The translations under genes were made by a program, and so were the position numbers. Below are positions 51,771 through 62,674 of a stretch of DNA of 64,000 nt, one piece after another (position 1 is the stretch's first letter; each line of letters starts with the position of its first letter). The notes below the pieces were generated by a model. It was not told the origin of the DNA. It did no database searches and worked only from the letters and a program-made list of their open reading frames with translations. This DNA is from Adiantum capillus-veneris (lineage: Eukaryota > Streptophyta > Polypodiopsida > Polypodiales > Pteridaceae): contig CM043967.1 of the NCBI GenBank assembly GCA_014529385.2, positions 4,459,001 through 4,523,000 of the forward strand, written 5' to 3'.

Positions 51771-52370
51771 CCATGCTCGGCTAGCCACTGAGTCATCTCG
51801 ACAGCTAGCACTACAGGGGGACACAACATGCTGGTATGGCAGATGACATCATAGTCTTAGTCACATGGCTTCATCATGGATAGACTGCCTCTGTTCCAAT
51901 ACTCCTTGGATGCACCCTCCCTATCTCTCACACGGACAAAGACCACTAGACTCATACGTCAGGATTTGATTCAGCTAGATACCAGGAGCACATGGATACA
52001 ATCGACACAAGAGTTGGGCATGAAGATGGATTTCTATAGAGAGCATCTTCTCTAACTAACAAAAGACGGATATGTGATCAGACCGCCCTATATGGACGCC
52101 CATTTATCAACAGAGGCCAGGATATGCCAGTTGTGTCATATAGAGCGAGAGACATACATCGTATTTGTCGTTGCCCGGTATACTATGAGATACGAGTCCG
52201 CTTTCATTGTCTATTCAGAGAGGGCTTTGGACCATTGGTTAGAGTCATGAGATATTAGGATCAAAGATGCCTCGGGTTGTTTTTGCTAGAGCTTCGTAGA
52301 CACAGGGAGAGTCTCTTGAGGAGATAGGCAATGGGAGACATTCACAGAGGGAGATTACTAACCAATGTCA
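51771..52370 (+). pseudogene. Degraded LINE ORF2 C-terminal region
   Basis: The plus strand retains ESSRQLALQGDTTCW-like text, IRQDLIQLDTRSTWIQSTQE and FHCLFREGFGPLVRVM, matching LINE copies A-D, but with several stops and a deletion just before the zinc-finger region. Similarity is closest to the second subfamily (copies D and 58.9 kb). Confidence 0.7.
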
Positions 52371-53129
52371 GGCATCCTCGGGCACTGATGATGATGATTC
52401 GCGTAGGTGGGAAAAAAATTAATTTTTTTTTGGGGAAATTTTGAGTGACGCAAATCTCAGCTTTTTGCTATGATTTGGGAGAAAGAGAGAGAAAAAGAGA
52501 ACTTGCTTTTTACTGACTCTCATTGAGAGAGAAAGAGAGAGTGACCAGTTACAGTGAGCATCAGTAAGTTTGCTTAAAAGAAAAACTCAAAAATCACTTC
52601 AAAATTGGCTGTTACGGCGAAAATAGTTAAACAGGCATTGCAGACACAAAATTGAGCAAATCTTGAGATTTTGGGATCGAAATTCAAAAAGGGGTGAGAT
52701 TTGCTTCTACAGGGCATAAATAACCAACATAACAAAATTCGTGAAAAAATGCTGCCAAACATGGATCGCGATCCATGTACCTTTTTGACATTCTGGGTTG
52801 ATATTTAACCAGTACATTCCTGATATCATTTGGAACAACTTTTCCAAAAAAGCACTTACTTTCCAGGTTATTTGGGTCATCAGTCGACTTTTGACAAGGC
52901 AAAGAAACAGAAGAAGCGTGTTTGATTTGAAGGAGTACCCAGTTCTTCTTCTTCTTCTTCTTCTTCTGACAGTTCTTCTAGCTCCTCGGATTCGAGCGAA
53001 GAAGACAGAAAAGGTAAAAAGCGAAGCAAGAAGCAACGCTTCGGAAAGGGCAAGAGAAAGGCAAAGAAGGCTAAATCTCGCCCAGAGACTGACTGAGTTA
53101 CTGAGGACTCATCTAGAGATAGCTCAGAT

Positions 53130-54026
53130 TCCGATGATGGAAACTTTTATGCGAACAAGAAGAATTTTTACAAAGCCAACCAGTATGACGTTCTCGAAGA
53201 TAAAAGCAAGAAAGTCCGAGAGTTTAAGGAAGGTGGCCACTTGATCAAGTTTGATACTCTCTCAGGATATTCAGATGCTTCGAAGGATTTGTCTTTTATA
53301 CAGCAGTTTGACATCGCTTTCACGGGAGGACGCTATTCAGAGCACTCCAAGATTCGGAGAGCTACCTCTTACTCTAAGGGGAATGCTCGTACTTCGTGGT
53401 CCACACTTCTTTTAAACAGGATTGCGCGAGTTAAAGGGCTGAAATTTAAGAAGCTTTGTATTTCTTCTTGGTTGACGCAAGAATATGAACGTGATGTACG
53501 AGCTGCTTGGAACCATCTTCGGATGACCAAGAAAGATATAATCAATGCTTATTGTGAAAGATTCTGGAGCTCTTTTCTACCCGCCTCGTCATTCAAGAAG
53601 ATCTCGTTCAGAGAACAGATTGAGCGGTTTACCTTGGGTCTACCTACAGAGATCCGAGATCATTGCTTGGAACAGAAGTCAGCTTCTATTCAGGAGTTGA
53701 TGAGTCATGCGAAGCGGGGCTTTGCCATTCACTCTGGCAGTCTGACCTACCCCACAGATGAGGCCATGACACAACGAGCCGAACAGACTTCTGGGAATGA
53801 AAGTAGAAAGAAAAAGAGCAACCCAGAGAAAAAGGATGTACGACCCAAGCTTACTCCTGAGGAGAGAGCTCGCTTCCTCAGAGAGGAGAAGTACTTTGGA
53901 TGCGGGGAACAGGGATATATCTCCGCGAAGTGCCCTAAAAAGGCACAGAAAGAACAGAATGATAAAGACGACGACATGCCTGAGAGTTCGAGAGCAGCTG
54001 AGGAAGGTAGCAGAAAAGGCAGATAG
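53130..54026 (+). CDS. Ty3 gag polyprotein
   Basis: An open stretch of at least 261 codons (53,241-54,026); an upstream frame rich in Ser/Lys/Asp (52,930-53,240) probably belongs to it. The capsid region contains KDLSFIQQFDIAFTGGRYSE and LRMTKKDIINAYCERFWSSF. The zinc knuckle is damaged: YFGCGEQGYISAKCP, with the first Cys and the His of the CCHC pattern both replaced by Tyr. The tail is basic and rich in Lys/Glu. Confidence 0.78.
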   Translation, partial: SDDGNFYANKKNFYKANQYDVLEDKSKKVREFKEGGHLIKFDTLSGYSDASKDLSFIQQFDIAFTGGRYSEHSKIRRATSYSKGNARTSWSTLLLNRIARVKGLKFKKLCISSWLTQEYERDVRAAWNHLRMTKKDIINAYCERFWSSFLPASSFKKISFREQIERFTLGLPTEIRDHCLEQKSASIQELMSHAKRGFAIHSGSLTYPTDEAMTQRAEQTSGNESRKKKSNPEKKDVRPKLTPEERARFLREEKYFGCGEQGYISAKCPKKAQKEQNDKDDDMPESSRAAEEGSRKGR

Positions 54027-54499
54027 AAAAGCAGAACGTGTACCACATGGTGTGGGATCTGCACTGAATCTAATGAATGAAAGTACAAACTTTGCCGCTT
54101 TTGGGGCAAAGTGAAGGATCAGGAAGCTCTTTTGAAGGAGCCAAGGCCAACTTCTTTTCACTAGGAATTGGCGGCTCGATTTGGAATTACGCCCGACAAA
54201 CTGACGCCACAGGCGGAGGTAGTTCGACGGGCACCCCGATGGGATGTTGCCATTACACCGAGCATTGGCAAACTTCGTTTGCAATGATAGGGGTGTTTAG
54301 GGCACGTGAGTGACGTTCTACTCAGGATCCCTTGGTATCACAAGAACTACGCTGTGGTTGACTACCGGGCCGAGAAAGCGACTTTGATAAATTAAGGGCT
54401 TTGAGATTGTTCTTGATGAACTTCAGTTTCTTACTCATTCTTTTGGGAGAGAACTGAACGATGGATAAAGGATGAATATGTTTTGACCTGATCAAAAGA

Positions 54500-55030
54500 C
54501 GCCAAGATTTTTTCTCCACACTCATGCCGATTGCTTTTCAGAGGGCCTGAAGATCAAACCAGTGATCTGATACATGGAAGCACGCCACCGAACCGGCCAC
54601 CTTACCGTGTAAAGCGAGTACAGAATGAAAAGATTATGAACCCAGTGAAAGAACTCTTGGAAAAGGGTCTTGTCGAGCATAGTACTTCACTGTATTGCTC
54701 TCCACTGTTGTTGGATTTGAAGGAAGACGGATCTTGGAGAATGTGCATTGATTATAGAGCTTTCAACAAAATCACCATCAAGAACAGATTTCCGATTCCT
54801 AGGATCGATGATATACTCGACACGTTACAGGGATCCTCATGCTTTAGCAGGATTGATCTGAAGAGTCGATATCATCAGATCCGAATCGCGACGGGAGACG
54901 TCTACAAGATAGCCTTCCGGATTACTTTTTGATTATTTGAGTTTTTTTTTGGTGATGCCTTTTGGCTTAACCAATGCTCCTTTGACATTTAAACGTATGA
55001 TGGACGGGATTTTTCGAGAGTACATGCTGT
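54500..55030 (+). pseudogene. Ty3 reverse transcriptase, catalytic segment deleted
   Basis: Open from about 54,531 to 54,932: PPNRPPYRVKRVQNEKIMNP, then [40 protein letters not shown] and IDLKSRYHQIRIATGDVYK. It is followed by a stop and frameshift, and by [14 protein letters not shown]-like text (54,945-54,995). The sequence then jumps from FREYML to GHFVSATRVQMDPAK, so the stretch carrying YxDD (about 50 residues in related elements) is missing. Confidence 0.82.
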
Positions 55031-55033
55031 TTT

Positions 55034-55816
55034 TTGGGACACTTTGTCTCAGCAACAAGAGTGCAAATGGATCCGGCGAAGATAGACACTATCCGTGATT
55101 GGCCTGATTTGAAGAATGTCCATGAAGTTGAAAGCTTCTTGGGACTGTGTTCGTACTACAGACGGTTCATTCGAAAGTTTGCAGAGGTTGCTTCCCCTTT
55201 GCATATCTTGATACAGAAAGGAGTCCCTTTCTTATGGGGATCCACAGAGGTGATTGCCTTTCAGACATTGAAAGAGAAATTGACTACAGGACGAGATTTG
55301 ACTTTGCCGGACTTGCAGAAGTCATTTGAAGTATCTTGTGATGCTTATGGTCGTAGTCTGGGTGCGGTCTTGATGCAAGAAGGCCATGTCATTGCTTACG
55401 AGAGCCGATTGTTCTCTAGGCCGGAGATGACAGCACAGATATATGAGAAAGAGCTTTTGGCGGTTATCCATGCTCCTAGTCAGAGGCGGCATTACCCAGT
55501 CGGAGCGGATTTTACAGACCATCAAAGTTTGCGTTACTTCTTGTCACAGAAGCAGCTTTTGGAAAAGCAGATGCCGTGCGCGAACATCTTGTCACAGTTT
55601 CACTTCCAGATTGTCCATGTGCAGGGACAAAAGAATGTAGTGGCAGATGCTTTGTCTCGGAAGCCGTTGGTTCTGGCTATTTCCGCGATACATCATAGGA
55701 GCTTCGAGGATATGGTCGATCAGTATGCCACAGATACATTTTTTGCAGATATTTTCACACGGATACGGGATGGGCAGACAGTAGCTGTGGATACTCCCTT
55801 CGGGAAGGCTACTTGA
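55034..55816 (+). CDS. Ty3 RNase H and RT connection
   Basis: 260 codons: RT thumb/connection ([40 protein letters not shown]) and RNase H with D-E-D-D type residues [33 protein letters not shown] and VVADALSRKP. It is intact as a frame, but detached from the catalytic RT core by the upstream deletion. Confidence 0.8.
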   Translation: MGHFVSATRVQMDPAKIDTIRDWPDLKNVHEVESFLGLCSYYRRFIRKFAEVASPLHILIQKGVPFLWGSTEVIAFQTLKEKLTTGRDLTLPDLQKSFEVSCDAYGRSLGAVLMQEGHVIAYESRLFSRPEMTAQIYEKELLAVIHAPSQRRHYPVGADFTDHQSLRYFLSQKQLLEKQMPCANILSQFHFQIVHVQGQKNVVADALSRKPLVLAISAIHHRSFEDMVDQYATDTFFADIFTRIRDGQTVAVDTPFGKAT

Positions 55817-56602
55817 TGAGAAAGACTATGTTGTGCGTTACACAGCCATTGTGGGAAAAGGTTATGATTGAATGCCACTGTCCACCTTTTACGGGTCACC
55901 GCGGCATTGCTACCACCATGAAGGGGTAGAGAGATACTTCTCTTGGCCGAGACTCAAAAAGGATGTAGAAGAGTTTGTGCGCAGTATGCCAGAAGGTCAA
56001 GTTTGACAGGCATAAGGCACAGGAATTGTTACAGCCTTTACCCATACCCACCCGCCCCTGGGAAAATATTGAAATGGATTTCATTTTTGATCTCCCGAGA
56101 ACACAAAATGATCACGATGGTTTTCCGATTACATGGCACGTCTAAGACGATTGTCTCCAACAGAGACCCCATATTTATGAGTTTGTTTTGGAAGGCAATT
56201 TGGGAGAACATTGGCACGCGGTTGCAGTTCTCGTCATCGTTCCACTTGCAGACAATTCAGTGGTTTTAGATTTATTGATGTCTTGTATCTCGGATCAGAA
56301 GACTCAATGGGAAAAGAACTTATCTTTGGTGGAATTGCCTACAATAACAAGGTACACTCTTCGACGGGGAAGACGCCATTTGAGATTGTTGAAACTGCTG
56401 CGAATGTTCCATCCTTCCTGAGCACGAAAGATTAGATATTTGAAGCGGATGAATATTCGCGAGATTTGGATACGGCTTCTGCCAAGGTTCGTGAGACTTT
56501 GCAGAAGTCTCAAGAACGACAGAAGAAGGCAGCGGATCGCCATCGTCACGACTTGAAATTGAAGGAGGATGATTGTGTGCTGTGACGTTTTGTTAAGGCA
56601 CG
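55817..56602 (+). pseudogene. Ty3 integrase, fragmented
   Basis: The zinc-binding segment FTGHRGIATTM and a later CAVCQKVKFDRHKAQ-like stretch can be read, then PWENIEMDFIFDLPRTQ. The core is broken by deletions. NRDP is visible near 56,161, but the region with the second D and E is frameshifted. WEKNLSLVE and the STGKTPFEIV block are the last recognisable parts. Confidence 0.75.
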
Positions 56603-57002
56603 CCTAAGAAAGAAAAAGGGAAAGGAGAGGCTTTTTCCAAAGCTTAGTTTTCGATACTACGGACCTTTCCAGATCACTGAAAAGATAAATTATGTCTCCT
56701 TCCGATTGAAACTGCCAGATACTTGGAGGATTCACAATGCATTGCATGTGAGTCTCTTGAAACCTGTTAAGTTTTATGTGCCTGATGATGGGGAGCTTGA
56801 TGAGTAACCCGAAGTGGAAGAAAACGAGATCCTTGTTCCTGAACAGATTTTGGCACATAATGATACGAAGAAAGGTAAAGTCCGAAGGCGGTTCTTGGTT
56901 AAGTTCAAGAACTTTCTTGCATTTGATGTGAAGTGGATGGAGGAGGAGGACCTAGCAGATACTCTTCGGATTGTGAAACTTCACCTCGATATTTTGGTTT
57001 AG
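56603..57002 (+). CDS. Integrase tail and chromodomain
   Basis: [20 protein letters not shown] and [18 protein letters not shown] match the integrase tail, then a stop at about 56,806. The last frame (56,814-57,002) is a chromodomain: [40 protein letters not shown]. It ends near 57,000, leaving about 590 bp of non-coding sequence before the polypurine tract. Confidence 0.75.
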
Positions 57003-57588
57003 CATAGTCTACTCCAAACGTAACCCATGATTCAGCTTGGCCGGAGATCTGGTGCAGTGGGATGCACAAGAGGGGAGTCACTTCTCTCCCTTGTCAACAG
57101 ATGCCTCAATTTTGATACTAAAGTCACTGATGTCTCTTTGAGCTTCAGGGATACTGATAGCTGACAGTATTCTACTGGATGACTTTATGAAATGGAATTC
57201 CTGATAATGATACTGATTTGTTTCTTCACTTCTTTTGAGTGCAAGAACTCATAGACGAAATGATTGCAGCATTTTGGTCTAGTTGATCTCGAATAGACAT
57301 GGTTGTAATAGGGGTTAGTCAATCGGACATCAATGAGGTCCCGATTGGACCTAGATGTGATTGCTAGCTACATTGCCAATAAATCCTTCTCTAAGATCCG
57401 AATGAATGTTGAATGTCATGTGATGTCATGTGATGTCGTGTGATGTGACTGTCGATTTTGTACATGTGCTAGATGTGTGTTCCTAGTACGTAGGTACTAA
57501 CAGTCAGTGTCTGCTAAAACGGTTTATGGCTTTTGTTGGTTTTGCAGGCGTAATCGCGGTCGATTACAATGCTTTCAAGAGGGGGGTA
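57003..57588 (+). other. Ty3 element 3' untranslated region and polypurine tract
   Basis: No ORF of interest. A short ATGTGATGTC repeat near 57,417-57,450. It ends in the purine-rich TCAAGAGGGGGGTA next to the LTR start. Confidence 0.65.
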
Positions 57589-58134
57589 TGTCACAAAGTG
57601 ATGACGTGGCTACGGACAGCAGAAACCCTAATTTCTGCCAAAAACCCTAAAATTCCTGCAAACCCTAATTTCCGGAAATCGCGGAGGTGGAAAAAAAGAA
57701 AATAAAATTTGGGAAATTTTGAGCGACGCAAATCTCAGCTTTTTGCTATGATTTGGGAGAAAGAGAGAGAAAAAGAGAACTTGCTTTTTATTGACTCTCA
57801 TTGAGAGAGAGAGAGAATCTGCTTTTGCTTTCAAGCTTTTGGGGCTCTGCCTTTGGGCATCCCTTGTAATCTTTAAATTAGTGGTGAGGGCCTCACTTCT
57901 CAGAGCATCTGGACGCAGAGTCTGAGAGTGAAACCCTAACCGCTCTCTTGTGCTTTGATGATTGATTAATACAAAAAGAAATACGGAAAGGGGCGCCAGT
58001 CTTTGGGGCCAATATCTCTAGGCACGGAACTTCGCCGGGCCAGTGCAAATCTATTGTGATCTGTGAATTGTTTGAAGTGGTTATTTGGTGTTGTCGTGAT
58101 TGATTCGTGACTTGGAGTGTCCAAGTCTGTTACA
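57589..58134 (+). repeat. 3' LTR of the plus-strand Ty3 element
   Basis: 546 bp from TGTCACAAAGTG to GTCTGTTACA. It contains the shared R/U5 signature AAAGAAATACGGAAAGGGGCGCCAGTCTTTGGGGCC at about 57,975-58,010. Confidence 0.85.
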
Positions 58135-58264
58135 CGGTGCATCAATTTTGAAGAATTGCAGAGATTGTAGACAGGTGTGAAATAAACATGTATGCAAGAT
58201 GTGGGAACAGCTATGCGTAGTGTGGTTCATAATTGTAGAGATTGTAGGCAAATTTTGAATAAAG

Positions 58265-58760
58265 ATGTATGCATCATGTCGAAACACGTATATACGTAGT
58301 GTGTATTTGTCTTTCCCTCTTCTATTGCGGCTCTCAAATATGAAGAAGAAAAATGACAAGGATGAGCCTCTGGAGGATGCCATGCAAAAATGCAAAGAAG
58401 CAATGCGTGAGATCATTAACAAGATTAATCGCAACCTCCTATTGACATTGAAGACACTCGAAGAACGCGTGTCGGTTCAAGAAAGCAGGATAAACACACT
58501 TGAGGATTGTTTGACGGCCCAAGATGAGGAGCTTGTGTTACTCAAGAACGAGCTTGCAGAGGTGTGATCACGAAACACACTCGAAGAGGGAGAGCTTCAA
58601 CCCTCAGTAATTGGAGAACTTAACACGATGAAAGAACAAGTAGCAACATAAAGAAATGACGACTTCTTGGTTGGATGTAACAAATAACTCCATCTTGAGT
58701 GGATGTTATTACAAAGACTCAACAGAAAGTGGACGAGGTTGAGAAATGGAACGAGATCGC
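58265..58760 (+). pseudogene. Coiled-coil protein fragment, probably retroelement gag
   Basis: A 100-codon frame (58,265-58,567) is highly charged and heptad-like (EERVSVQESRINTLEDCLTA, EELVLLKNELAEV). After a stop, GELQPSVIGELNTMKEQVAT and ITKTQQKVDEVEKW follow in other frames. The same second part recurs at 63.6 kb. I infer a gag N-terminal domain; no retroelement hallmark is attached. Confidence 0.45.
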
Positions 58761-58887
58761 CAAGAAAGGCAAAGGCAAGGAAACCGTAGTCACAAGGGAT
58801 GCCCTTTTTCGGGCTTCTTGTCCCCACTGGCCGTCCCGCCCTCTTTTTTCCATTGGGCCGAGGTTTTCTTTTGGGGAGAGCAACAAA

Positions 58888-60214
58888 GACTAGACTGACT
58901 AGAGCTTTTGCGGCCTTGGGAGGCTTGGAGAGGATGTGTTCACAAGTTCAGTTCGAGGAACCTCGGACAAAGTTATGGCTCTTTGATACCTTAGTAGCCT
59001 GAGCTATGTTGTATGGGGTGCAAACATGGGGACCTTCTGTAGGCCAGGATGGTTGGAGACGTATGGAGAGGCCATTGGTATCTATGATCTCTCGATTGAT
59101 CAAAGCCAAGGCCTCCGTACCCCACGCTATAATTCGAGCAGAGCTAGCTGCCTCTCCTATGGAGATTGAGACGCTTACCAGATCATTCTCCTTTGTGCAC
59201 AACTTGTGGGATACTACTAGAGACAGATATGCTAGACTGGCCCTTGAGTCTTCCCGACAGTTAGCTCTTCAGGGGGACACTTCATGCTGGTATACAGATG
59301 ACATCATGGTTTCACACGCATGGTTTCACCATGAACATGCTGCCCCCTTGCCAGTACTCTCTTCAGGCACCCTCGATGTCTCTTACACGGGTGGAGATTA
59401 CTAGGCTCATTCGTCAGGACCTGATCCAGCTGGATACCAGGAGGACATGGATAGAGCCGCCACAGGAGTTGGGCACGAAGATGGCTTTCTATAGAGAGCA
59501 TCTTCTCCACTTCACAGGAGATGGGTTTGTGTTCGACCACATATGTCCCATAGTTTGTGGTGTGCCATTGGTCAGATACGCACATCCTCACATCAGCTGG
59601 AGATTGAGACTAGTAGATTTAGAGGGATACTATCAGACAACAGGATATGCCGCTTATGCAAGTTAGAGCTAGAGACAGAGCTACATTACATATGTCATTG
59701 CACAATGTACTATGAGATACGGGGCCGTTTCCATTGCTTATTGAGAGAGGGTTTCGGTCCTTTCTCTAGGGTCATGAGTTATAAAGATCAGAGATGTCTT
59801 GGGCTATATCTACTTGAGTTACAAAGATATAGAGACACTTTACTGGGGAGAGATAGAGAGAGACAATCCCAAAGATAGATTACAGATTTCTTTTCACTAG
59901 ATATGGGACAGCCAGAGGAGTAGTCATCATTGTAGAGCTCGGCCCACACTCATTCGGCCACTACCGGCACTCTCATCTGGAGCTACGGAGATCCAGACGA
60001 CCGCGATTGAGGAGAGGGGCTACACAGCATCTACGGAGACTACAGCAGAGGATTCGAGCCATACTCTCGATATCCAGAGCGCAGATGAGGATGGATTCTA
60101 GTAGTAGTATCTTGTTCTTTTGTACCCAGACATAGTATTAGATTCACCATTTTGTAACAGATTGGTGTCATAGGTCATTTTGGCCTTTTGAAGACGTTAA
60201 TATAACATTTCATT

Positions 60215-60279
<65 letters not shown>
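58888..60279 (+). mobile_element. LINE copy F (second subfamily), 3' half, ends in (CT)n
   Basis: A plus-strand LINE, 5' truncated at the block encoding TRLTRAFAALGGLERMCSQ. It has frames 58,799-59,002, 59,006-59,404, 59,298-59,666 and 59,543-59,878, broken by several stops and frameshifts. The zinc-finger region CRLCKLELETELHYICHC is present near 59,650-59,705. The 3' UTR ends GACGTTAATATAACATTTCATTTCAT and then (CT)n at 60,219-60,279. It matches copy D closely. Confidence 0.85.
60219..60279 (+). repeat. (CT)n tail of LINE copy F
   Basis: About 60 bp of CT repeats directly after the ATTTC-type end. No poly(A). Confidence 0.93.
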
Positions 60280-60283
<4 letters not shown>

Positions 60284-60955
60284 CTTGTGCGTGCACATGC
60301 CCCACACACATTCTTATTCTAATTCTGATGCGTGAATCGGTAAGTGTCTGGTAATCGGTAAGTGAATGTCCACTTGATGATGCGTGAAGTAAAGACTAAC
60401 GTCTCTTCAAGTAGTTTGTATAAGGTACATATTGTATACCTCTAATGTGGGTTGGGAAATATTCTAAATTGTCATGTTTTTTAGTAAATTTTTACAAAGG
60501 TACGTATTTTTACGTACATAAAAGAATTATCCATACAGAACGATGTAAAATACGTACTTATACGTACCGTACATTACGTATGGAACCACCTTGTAGAAGA
60601 CATCCCCCTTTGTCTGTATTAGGTGAGGACATATGGGAGTTTTCCAAGAATGGTGGCATCATTCTCTTGGGGACTTTAATGCAAGCACAAGAATTTATCA
60701 GACAATATTTTATGATACTTCAAAGAGCTAGATACCAGTGATATGGGTTCTGACAAACGCTCACAAGATGAGGAGTACACTGAGTATGGGACATATGTGA
60801 TGGTGATTGGCCATACTTAATAACTTACAAGAATCACCCTCAATATCTGGGTTTACGAGGTTCCCACATAGACATGCAGTTAGCACATTGGACTGTGTCA
60901 TGGCTTAACCGAGCTTTATCCCATATATACAGGATGTCACAGTTGGACCCAGGCC
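60280..60955. other. No gene recognised
   Basis: AT-rich with repeated TACGTA words (60,500-60,580). Part of 60,720-60,955 may belong to the LINE endonuclease upstream of the next feature, but it is too diverged to call. Confidence 0.4.
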
Positions 60956-61265
60956 CACTGGCATAACATTGGATCAGCTCTCGTTATGTGGACCATTTTC
61001 CTTTCAGTTTACTCCTATCCAGCGATCACGAGGTGCAATACCTACTCGATATATTTTTACCTTTGAGACTGATTTTATTTACAATGATGCTTATGCACTG
61101 AGGACCGAGCCACCCTCTAGATAAGCTCACTTACCTATTGACAAAGACTTTGCATGATGCGGCACGAGAGGCATACCGACACATTTAGCTTGAGCAGAGA
61201 CGGCCTTTTGGGAGTATGTCCCAGAACAGCTGGTATGATGAGGAGTGCAGAGACATGAGAGCATG
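60956..61265 (+). pseudogene. LINE endonuclease end and linker fragment
   Basis: The plus strand encodes a degraded endonuclease end (a DHFPFQFTPIQRSRG-like stretch, matching the SDH.P endonuclease motif), RYIFTFETDFIYND (compare RYTFTPETDSVYVE upstream of the frame in copy C), and MSQNSWYDEECRDMRA (compare MPQNSWYDEECRETR). It shows that this LINE family has an endonuclease upstream of RT that the array copies have lost. Confidence 0.65.
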
Positions 61266-62594
61266 GCATTTGGGAGCGCTGTGAGGCCTTCTTGCGACTT
61301 TGGTGCCCTGGGCCTTTGCACACCATGGTTCATGGTGCGCCTAGATGGCAGTATCGTCCATCAGTGTGGCTTTTTCCTCCTCCGGTTTCCTGATTTAGCC
61401 TCATTGTACATATCTATTTTTTCATTCGGAGAGTCTCCCTCTCTCCACATGTTGATGTAGCCCTCTCTAGCAAGGGCAGATTGTAGCCCAGCGGGAAGTT
61501 TTATTAATAAATGGAAAGATCTTTGGATTGCAGCCCACTGGGCAGTTTTATTAACTAATGGAAGGATCTTTTTCTTTGGGGAGGGGGAGGGGAGGGGGGG
61601 GGGGGGGGGGGGGGGGGAAGAATGCATGTCCGAGATCCTGACTCCCGGAGAGAAGGGAAAACTTACCTTCTATAGAGGAAGGAAAGTGATAGTACTTCAC
61701 AAATGCACGAAATGATGTGCGACCTATGGGACCAACCTAAAGCGTGCGGTATGGAATTGCAAGGGCTTGCTACAATTAGGTGTAGCCTTCAAGCACACCC
61801 GAATGGTCTGATTCTGAGGGCAAGTACATCAATCTGGAACCTGATACAACTCGCCACATTGTAAACCATAGAAACTAAAAGCCAAGGTAAAAAATCTCTC
61901 TTAGAGAGAGTAAAAAGTGCTCTAGCAGCTTAATAAGTGGAGAGAGGATGACAATAGCCTCTGAAGGGTAGGCACCTCCACCAAAGAATCCTAAGCTACT
62001 GTATATCAAAAATCTGAACCACCAAAAGCCACTAGTGGTGACAAGAACAAGAACATCTGCAATGAAAAGAGATCTATCGTCGCGCATTTCCTACAACTAG
62101 TATGATTTCGACAAAAAAAAGGTAGTGGATTACAAAAGGGGGAGGGCAATTGATAACTAAGATGAGACATCACCAAGAAACTGCAAGAGGATGCCGCAAG
62201 CTAAGAAACAATGCACTGCACTAGAGCTGACAAGGAGATATCAACTAGGATAGAGACCCACTAAGGTGGCTCCTGTGGACTAGAGTTGGGGAGGAAACTC
62301 CAAGAAAACAGTGGAGGAGGCTATAATGAAAACAACCTTTTGGAAGCCTAGTATGGAAACTTGGTAGAGGGAGTAGAGAGCAAAACAACAACCCAACAAC
62401 CCAAAACAGACCAATCAAGAAAGGCAAACAATCAACAAAACCAAAATAAAACGAAAAGAAAGTACTATTAGGACAAACTTCACCTATACTCACACCCCCA
62501 CCCCCAAAACACACACACACACACACTCAAACGCCCGAAACTTAGTGTTAAAAGCACAAGAAAACCAAGACGAGCAAAACCAAGTTCACACACA

Positions 62595-62596
<2 letters not shown>
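61266..62596. other. Unclassified sequence with a poly(G) run
   Basis: A G-rich run at about 61,580-61,617. A short internal duplication at 61,490-61,570 (GCCCA.CGGG.AGTTTTATTAA.TAATGGAA.GATCTTT twice). No gene. Confidence 0.5.

Positions 62597-62671
<75 letters not shown>
62597..62671. repeat. (CT)n microsatellite
   Basis: About 75 bp of CT repeats, preceded by (CA)n and followed by CAAACAAACAAAC. No LINE 3' end is attached. Confidence 0.93.

Positions 62672-62674
<3 letters not shown>

Larger units (their letters stand above)
52396..58134 (+). mobile_element. Ty3/gypsy chromovirus on the plus strand, 5' LTR truncated
   Basis: A partial 5' LTR (52,396-52,545) matches the middle of the 3' LTR (57,589-58,134). 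In between lie gag, a degraded protease, RT, RNase H, a broken integrase and a chromodomain, in standard order. A polypurine tract TCAAGAGGGGGGTA precedes the 3' LTR. Stops, frameshifts and deletions, including the RT catalytic box, make it inactive. Its direction is the same as SCC2. Confidence 0.87.

Noticed and set aside
61580-61620. Poly(G) as a G-quadruplex regulatory site
   Set aside because: A bare homopolymer without nearby gene; assembly or polymerase slippage is an equally good explanation.
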